A DNA stretch of 64,000 bases from Oceanospirillum sanctuarii (GTDB lineage Bacteria; Pseudomonadota; Gammaproteobacteria; Pseudomonadales; Halomonadaceae). The first letter of the stretch is position 1; each line of letters begins with the position of its first letter. The translations under genes were made by a program, and so were the position numbers. Below, piece after piece: positions 58,810-64,000 of this stretch. The notes under the pieces were generated by a model. The model saw only the letters and a list, made by a program, of their open reading frames with translations, was not told the DNA's origin and ran no database searches. The stretch spans positions 1 through 64,000 of the forward strand of contig NZ_MTBA01000004.1 in the NCBI RefSeq assembly GCF_002150805.1. The letters run 5' to 3'.

Positions 58810-61146
58810 ATGGCAGCAGCGCCGGAGCAGTTAACCTATAACACGCTGACACTGGAACAGGTGGTCGCCTCTCAGGCTCAGGTAAGTTTCCCTCTGAGCA
58901 TGGACTATGGCGACTTCTGGCTGCTGCACGATCCCGAAACAAGCTCTGCCACCCGCCTCTGGTGGTTGCGACTCCCTCAAACAGACGCAGAAAACCTTGA
59001 TTCAGAAAGCCCCGATTCAGAAAGCCCCGATTCAGAAAGCATCGATTCAGTAAGCACTCAACCTCAGCCAGTTTTACCGGAAAACCACAGCCTGAGAAGC
59101 CGTGTTCACGAATATGGCGGCATGCCCTATACCTTAGGAAGTTGCACTGCCCTTCTGCCTGAAACATCTGAACAGACAGCTGCGACAAAGCTACTGGTCT
59201 GGGTTGAAGAAGCGGATCAGCAACTGTATTACCTGCCGTTTGATCCGGCTAATTCTGTGCCAGTCGAAACATCCCAGCTGAACTGCTTAAGTGATTGGAC
59301 AAAGGAACTATCCGATCAGAGCAGATCCTTCCGTTACGGTGAACCTGTTTTGCATCCGAGTCTGCCCTGGGTTATCGCTATCGAAGAAGAGCATACGCAG
59401 GATTCGGTTATCAACCGACTGGTTGCATTTCATCTGCTAAGCCATCAACGGAAAGTGCTGGCAGAAGGCACTGATTTCTATAGCAGCGCAACTCTGAGTC
59501 CTGATGGCGAACAGCTAGTTTGGGTGCAATGGCATCATCCCCATCAGCCCTGGAGCGCCAGCCAGCTGGCAACACTGAGCGGCGCATTCGGGGAAGTTCT
59601 CGAAACCCATGACCTACCGGAGCATATAATCCTGCTGGATGGCGAGAACGCCTCTTCACATTGCAGCCTGCAACAGCCCAGATTTTGCCCTAACGGCCAG
59701 CTCTATTTTCTGAGTGATCAGAATGGGTTCTGGGGCCTTTATCGTTTTAAAGAATATCGTTTTAGAGGGTATCGCTTTAAAGAGTCTAGTTTGAAAGAGA
59801 ACGGACTTAGCTCAGACGCTCCCAACATTAACGCCAACACTAATACTGACTTTTCCACTGACATCAGTATTGAAGCGGTTTACACCCCACAAGCTGACTG
59901 TGGTTCTGCCCCCTGGCAGTTTGGTAATCGTCATTTTCAGTTTCATCAAACCGACAACCAACTCAAACTGATCCTGACGCAATGCACTCAAGGATTATGG
60001 CAGCTGTTAGAAGTGGCGCTTCCTGATAAGAGCCAGGGTGAATCACCAGATGCCAGACCACTAGTTGCACTGTCAGAAATGCAAGCAGATAAACACAGTT
60101 TTTTCTCTTACCTGAGCATCGCTTCAGAAACGCAGAATCATCTTATCTGCCTGACCGCAGGCTCGAACCGCACCCTGCATCTGGCCCGATTCGATCTGAA
60201 AAAACAGAAACCGGAAGTGGTTGAACTCAGTCCAATCACCGCCTTTGCAGAACTTGCAAATTCACCTCAACCGGAACGGCTCAGCCTGAAACTGCCGGAG
60301 CATCCGGTGTACGGTATTTTCCACCCAAGTCAGAAACTTCACTCTGAATCGGATGCTAAATCAGGTTCCGAAAACGAGCAGAATCCCTTACTGATCATCA
60401 CTCATGGCGGACCGACAAGTTGCGCTTTTCCGGGACTTCAGCTGATCGTTCAGTTCTGGTGTCAGCAGGGCTTTAACGTGCTGGAGCTGGATCACAGAGG
60501 TAGCACAGGTTATGGCCGTGCCTACCGTGACCTGCTTAAGGGCGAATGGGGCGAAGCCGATCTGGAAGACGCCCGCTTATTCAGCCATTACCTGCAACAG
60601 AAACGCGGTATCTCAGCAAACAAGGTGGCGATACGGGGGCACAGCGCAGGTGGTTACACCTGTATGCGCGCGGCTGCTCTGGGTTATTTTGATGCTGTGG
60701 TGAGCCTGTACGGCATCAGTGATCTGGAGCGCCTTGCAGCCAGCACGCACAAGTTTGAGTCCCACTACCCTGACTGGCTGATAGCCGCTGCTGACAGCCA
60801 TCAGATGCTGTATCAACTGCGCTCACCGCGCTTTAACCTCTGTCAGCAAAACCAACATCCGGCGCTCCTTATGTTTCAGGGCGGTCAGGATAAGGTGGTT
60901 CCACCGGATCAGAGTCTGCAGTTTAAAAGTGATTACCAGAATGTCGGCGGTTATTGCGAGCTGGTGCTTTATCCGGAAGAGGGTCACGGCTTCCGCCAGT
61001 ATGAAAACCGACTGGATCAGCTGAACAAAGAATTGGCTTTTTATCGCCAACAGGGAATTTTAGCGCAGGATGCATCACCAGATCAGAAGCGAGCTACTGA
61101 ACTAAATCCTGACTCATCAGCTGAGCATTCCCATGAGCATCAATAA
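58810..61146 (+). CDS. pqqH: S9 family (prolyl oligopeptidase) peptidase, PqqH-like
   Basis: The 778-residue protein has a beta-propeller-like N-terminal part and a C-terminal alpha/beta hydrolase: catalytic Ser in GHSAGGYTC (about 614-622), Asp in FQGGQDKVVPP and His in EEGHGFRQ. Pseudomonas aeruginosa has a peptidase of this family (pqqH) after pqqE; processing of PqqA or of the cross-linked product is the likely role. Two short in-frame tandem repeats (58999-59055 and about 59743-59790) are odd. It overlaps the next gene by 14 nt. Confidence 0.85.
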   Translation: MAAAPEQLTYNTLTLEQVVASQAQVSFPLSMDYGDFWLLHDPETSSATRLWWLRLPQTDAENLDSESPDSESPDSESIDSVSTQPQPVLPENHSLRSRVHEYGGMPYTLGSCTALLPETSEQTAATKLLVWVEEADQQLYYLPFDPANSVPVETSQLNCLSDWTKELSDQSRSFRYGEPVLHPSLPWVIAIEEEHTQDSVINRLVAFHLLSHQRKVLAEGTDFYSSATLSPDGEQLVWVQWHHPHQPWSASQLATLSGAFGEVLETHDLPEHIILLDGENASSHCSLQQPRFCPNGQLYFLSDQNGFWGLYRFKEYRFRGYRFKESSLKENGLSSDAPNINANTNTDFSTDISIEAVYTPQADCGSAPWQFGNRHFQFHQTDNQLKLILTQCTQGLWQLLEVALPDKSQGESPDARPLVALSEMQADKHSFFSYLSIASETQNHLICLTAGSNRTLHLARFDLKKQKPEVVELSPITAFAELANSPQPERLSLKLPEHPVYGIFHPSQKLHSESDAKSGSENEQNPLLIITHGGPTSCAFPGLQLIVQFWCQQGFNVLELDHRGSTGYGRAYRDLLKGEWGEADLEDARLFSHYLQQKRGISANKVAIRGHSAGGYTCMRAAALGYFDAVVSLYGISDLERLAASTHKFESHYPDWLIAAADSHQMLYQLRSPRFNLCQQNQHPALLMFQGGQDKVVPPDQSLQFKSDYQNVGGYCELVLYPEEGHGFRQYENRLDQLNKELAFYRQQGILAQDASPDQKRATELNPDSSAEHSHEHQ
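58999..59055 (+). repeat. 15-bp tandem repeat within pqqH
   Basis: The unit GATTCAGAAAGCCCC occurs three times in a row (the third ends CATC) with a fourth partial copy, encoding DSESP-DSESP-DSESI-DSVS. It is in frame, so copy-number change would alter the protein by multiples of five residues. Confidence 0.85.
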
Positions 61147-63040
61147 TCCCAACCTTCTTCATCTAAGCCCATCCGATGATAACTATTGCCGCGTCATCAT
61201 TACCATCCCATTTGGCAGCGGACATGAGCCAGAGGAATGGCTGGGGTTAGCGCACCTTCTGGAACACGCTCTATTTCTGGGTAGCCATGCGCTGCTTCTG
61301 GGAAGCCATACCCTGCCGGAAGGTTTATCAAAAGCCAATTCGGGCTCAATATCAGAACTTGCCGCAGGCGAGCTTCAGGGATTGATGGCGCAACAGGGTA
61401 TTCGTATCAACGCCTCAACACGACTTGAACAAAGCTGTTATATGATCGAATGCCTGCCGGATCAGCTTGAAGAAGCCTTTACCCGGCTCTGTCAGCTGAT
61501 CTACACGCCGATATTTTCAGCCGAACAGGTGATTTCTGAGATCAGTATTATCGACGGCGAATATCAGGCCTATTGCGAACATCCTGCTCAGCAGCTGCTT
61601 AATCTGATGCAAACTCAGGCTCATCCTGAGCACAGCTTTTACCGCTTTCTGGCGGGCAACCGAGCAAGTTTAGGGCACGATGATCCCGAGCTACTCAAAC
61701 AGCTTAATCTCTGCTTTCAGCAGGGGTATCTGCAACAGACCGCCAGTCTTTATATCGAACATCCTGAAGGTTCGGACTTTGAGCCCCAAAGCAAAGTCCT
61801 TTACGAACAGTTAGAAGCGATTCGTCAGCATGCAATCAGAGAACATAGCGAACAAAGTAAGCAGTCACTCACTCCTAATCATCAAGCTCTATCAGATCAG
61901 GACAAACCAGCTTCACCACCTCTCTTCTGTGGCCAACAGACTTTTCTCTCCGTAACCGATCAGCCGGTCATTCAGTGGATCTGGCCGGTCAGCAACCCCT
62001 CTATCAATGAGCTTTTGTTAACATTCGGGACACCGGATCAACTGGCAAAAGCTCTGCAAATCCCCGGCGAGCACTCACTATCTTTGGCTATGCAGTGGCA
62101 ACAGCAAGCGGCTCTTCTGGTTGAAACCAGTATTCCGGAATCCGCAGATACGCTGAAGAAGATTCAGGTTCACGCTCAGGAGCAACTGGAGCTTTTACAG
62201 AAAAGTATGCGACAAGGGTGCGATGCCCTGATTGCTGATGCGGACAATATAGAAGAGCTTGCCGAAGACACTGCCTCACAACCCAAAAGACCAGCCCTTC
62301 TGAGGGCAACCGAAACCGCCATTCAGTATCACTATGCAGCTCTGTTTAGCAGTTTTATATGGGAAACCAAAACCGGCAGAAAAGAGATACAGACCGAAGC
62401 GATTAAGGCTTTGTTAAACGCTTTGGATCAACCGCCAGCGGTTACGCTGATCAGCCATCCGGGATTAGGGCAGCTTAAACTCGATCAGGCAGGATTGGAT
62501 TATCAATCCACAGCGTTTTTCCCAACCCGCTATTTGGCAGCCAATCTTTTAGCGCCAGCCGGGTCAGAGGGTCATGCCTCGAAGATGCTCACTCAGCAAC
62601 TGGCCTATCCGAAAACTACAAGTCTGATGCCTTTCAGGGCCGTTATGCAGAAGCTGGCAAAAACCAAACTTACCCAGGATCAGCATGAGATTTGCTTTCA
62701 CCACACGACTCCAAGAAACCACGCGGCTGTTCTCTGGCGAGATATAGCAAGCTTGAATTTAGGCAACTATCCCGAGTCACAATCAGCAGAAGATCTTTGC
62801 AGCGAACTTTATCCAAGGTTCTACCAAAAGTTGAGAATCGAGCAGCGTATCGGCTATATCGTGCAGGTCATGCCTTTCCCGCTTGAACAAGCAGACAAGG
62901 CCAATGAAAAAAAGCAGGGCATCGCTTTTCTGATACAAAGCGCCACCCACTCCGGCAAACAGCTGCTTCAGATTCTGAACAATGAATTGGAAACAGTTAG
63001 CACCACCAATGCTGACAAATCGACGTGTAACAACTCATAA
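61133..63040 (+). CDS. pqqF: M16 family zinc peptidase PqqF
   Basis: The 635-residue protein has the inverted zinc motif HLLEH (HxxEH, near residue 40-44) and the downstream Glu in SEISIIDGEYQ about 75 residues later. The C-terminal half is a second M16 domain with the LRIEQRIGYIVQV block. Known PqqF proteins are about 750-800 residues, so this one is short. A 21-bp tandem duplication lies just after the zinc motif (61277-61318). PqqF cleaves PqqA before or after cross-linking. Confidence 0.85.
   Translation: MSINNPNLLHLSPSDDNYCRVIITIPFGSGHEPEEWLGLAHLLEHALFLGSHALLLGSHTLPEGLSKANSGSISELAAGELQGLMAQQGIRINASTRLEQSCYMIECLPDQLEEAFTRLCQLIYTPIFSAEQVISEISIIDGEYQAYCEHPAQQLLNLMQTQAHPEHSFYRFLAGNRASLGHDDPELLKQLNLCFQQGYLQQTASLYIEHPEGSDFEPQSKVLYEQLEAIRQHAIREHSEQSKQSLTPNHQALSDQDKPASPPLFCGQQTFLSVTDQPVIQWIWPVSNPSINELLLTFGTPDQLAKALQIPGEHSLSLAMQWQQQAALLVETSIPESADTLKKIQVHAQEQLELLQKSMRQGCDALIADADNIEELAEDTASQPKRPALLRATETAIQYHYAALFSSFIWETKTGRKEIQTEAIKALLNALDQPPAVTLISHPGLGQLKLDQAGLDYQSTAFFPTRYLAANLLAPAGSEGHASKMLTQQLAYPKTTSLMPFRAVMQKLAKTKLTQDQHEICFHHTTPRNHAAVLWRDIASLNLGNYPESQSAEDLCSELYPRFYQKLRIEQRIGYIVQVMPFPLEQADKANEKKQGIAFLIQSATHSGKQLLQILNNELETVSTTNADKSTCNNS
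61277..61318 (+). repeat. imperfect 21-bp tandem duplication in pqqF
   Basis: Two in-frame 21-bp units (61277-61297 and 61298-61318) encode LGSHALL and LGSHTLP right after the HxxEH helix. In related proteins LFLGS is directly followed by a PEG-like turn, so the seven residues look like an insertion. Confidence 0.7.
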
Positions 63041-63183
63041 CATTCATAGAAAACACCTTTTATTCAAAAATCCGATATCATAGCCGGACTTAAGTATTTG
63101 GGGCTACTGGCATTCTGTTTGTTAGCTGAGGGTTATGCCCTCTCCCATTACGGATTTACCTGTTCGGAACCGGATCGCTGTTA

Positions 63184-64000
63184 ATGATATTTGACCGAAA
63201 TACACCACGCCTGCCCAATGCCGTCATCGGCTCTTTATGGCTAATCGCCTTTAGTATTCTTTTACTGACCTCGTTACAGGTACAGGCGGAAGAGCAACCC
63301 ATCGCCACCATCTACAGCACCAGCGGTGACGTACAAGTCATTGATTCAAAAAACAAAAGCCAGCCAGCTCAATTAGGCCAATCTCTGATTGAGGGGGAAG
63401 CGGTACGTACGGGCAATGATGGTAAAGCAGCGCTTAAAGTTCAGGATGGCAGCACCTTCCGCGTTCGTCCGAACAGTCTGGTTCCCATCGATGGCCGCCT
63501 GACCCGGGACAAGGCCGTCGGTACAGTGCTTTTTGTACACGGCAAGGTTGAGCTGATTTCACCGGATGGTCTGTACCGCAGAACGGTTAAAGGCGGCAAA
63601 GTTTATCAGGGTGACGTGATCACTACCGGCACAGCCAGTAGCTTACAGCTGGATATGATTGATGGCGGTTATTTTGCCGTACGCCCGGACAGTAAGGTCG
63701 AAATCAATGATTACGTCTACCAGCAAAAAGAGACTGATAAAGTAACCGCTACCCTGTTACGCGGGGGCCTGCGCTCAATTACCGGTGCCATCGGGCAAAC
63801 CAATAAGCGCAACTTTGCATTGAAAACCCCGGTGGCCACCATTGGTATTCGCGGTACCGACCTTGAGATCTACTACCTCTCAGAACAGGATGCAGCCCAA
63901 TACACAGCGCAGACCGGCAAAGCCACCGAAGCCGGTAGTTACCTGAAGGTGAAATCCGGTGAAGCAGTCCTGAAAACCGACGTTGCGGAACAGACCGTTA
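63184..64000 (+). CDS. FecR-domain periplasmic protein (partial, runs off the window)
   Basis: The first 272 codons are present. A signal anchor (about residues 15-35, ending QVQA) is followed by a FecR domain, with ALKVQDGSTFRVRPNS near 75-90 and the typical LKTPVATIGIRGTDLEIY near 219-236. The domain appears twice in related form (GEAVRTG... and GDVITTG...). Such proteins often accompany adhesins, CHASE2 cyclases or large repeats; the partner lies beyond the window. The ribosome site is weak (GGA about 10 nt upstream). The stop lies beyond position 64000. Confidence 0.85.
   Translation, partial: MIFDRNTPRLPNAVIGSLWLIAFSILLLTSLQVQAEEQPIATIYSTSGDVQVIDSKNKSQPAQLGQSLIEGEAVRTGNDGKAALKVQDGSTFRVRPNSLVPIDGRLTRDKAVGTVLFVHGKVELISPDGLYRRTVKGGKVYQGDVITTGTASSLQLDMIDGGYFAVRPDSKVEINDYVYQQKETDKVTATLLRGGLRSITGAIGQTNKRNFALKTPVATIGIRGTDLEIYYLSEQDAAQYTAQTGKATEAGSYLKVKSGEAVLKTDVAEQTV

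Overview
The window looks like the chromosome of a marine gammaproteobacterium close to the Oceanospirillales/Pseudomonadales. The left end carries the Pseudomonas-like order tRNA-Ser, yccA, tusDCBE. The right end carries a pqqABCDE-pqqH-pqqF cluster preceded by a nosP-nahK (FIST protein/hybrid kinase) pair. No insertion sequences, phage genes or CRISPR arrays were seen.

Layout. (a) 1-5.0 kb is housekeeping: two identical tRNA-Ser(UGA) genes, each with its own promoter, a YccA/Bax-inhibitor membrane protein, the tusDCBE sulfur relay, an AroF-like DAHP synthase and an orphan HisA-like isomerase of the eukaryotic subtype. (b) 5.2-25.0 kb, minus strand, is one long type VI secretion (T6SS) operon: tssB, tssC, hcp, tssJ, tssK, tssL, tssM, a gene whose product joins a TssB-like region to a TssC-like region, a second hcp-like gene, tssE, tssF, tssG. 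It runs with almost no gap into four non-T6SS genes: a membrane-tethered TAXI binding protein, a membrane sensor-like protein, an MFS transporter with an N-terminal periplasmic sensor and HAMP, and a lone periplasmic binding protein of the ABC_sub_bind family. No clpV or tssA is present. (c) 25.3-33.2 kb, plus strand, divergent: a long VgrG, a DUF2169 protein, two pentapeptide-repeat proteins, a PAAR-like DUF4150 protein and a DUF3540 protein, probably the spike loading and effector operon. (d) 33.3-40.1 kb: a SulP transporter with STAS and cyclic-nucleotide-binding domains, divergent from a class III nucleotidyl cyclase; a MarR regulator; a small Cys-tailed protein; glycerol-3-phosphate dehydrogenase. 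(e) 40.1-41.0 kb is a non-coding interval with DnaA-box-like sites and an unassigned minus-strand terminator, followed by a YdiJ-type FAD/Fe-S oxidoreductase. (f) 44.2-54.6 kb is a sensory region: two periplasmic binding proteins with a diguanylate cyclase, a transglutaminase-like protein, a second diguanylate cyclase with two fused binding-protein domains, and nahK/nosP. (g) 54.9-63.0 kb is PQQ biosynthesis: pqqA, B, C, D, E, an S9 peptidase (pqqH) and an M16 peptidase (pqqF). A FecR-domain protein runs off the right end.

The best candidate for an undescribed system is the T6SS operon itself. It combines a TssB-TssC fusion and a second Hcp next to the baseplate genes with a translationally close four-gene module of sensor and binding proteins that has no matching permeases. 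My inference is that this module senses envelope solutes and gates, or is gated with, the secretion apparatus. That is not demonstrated by the sequence.
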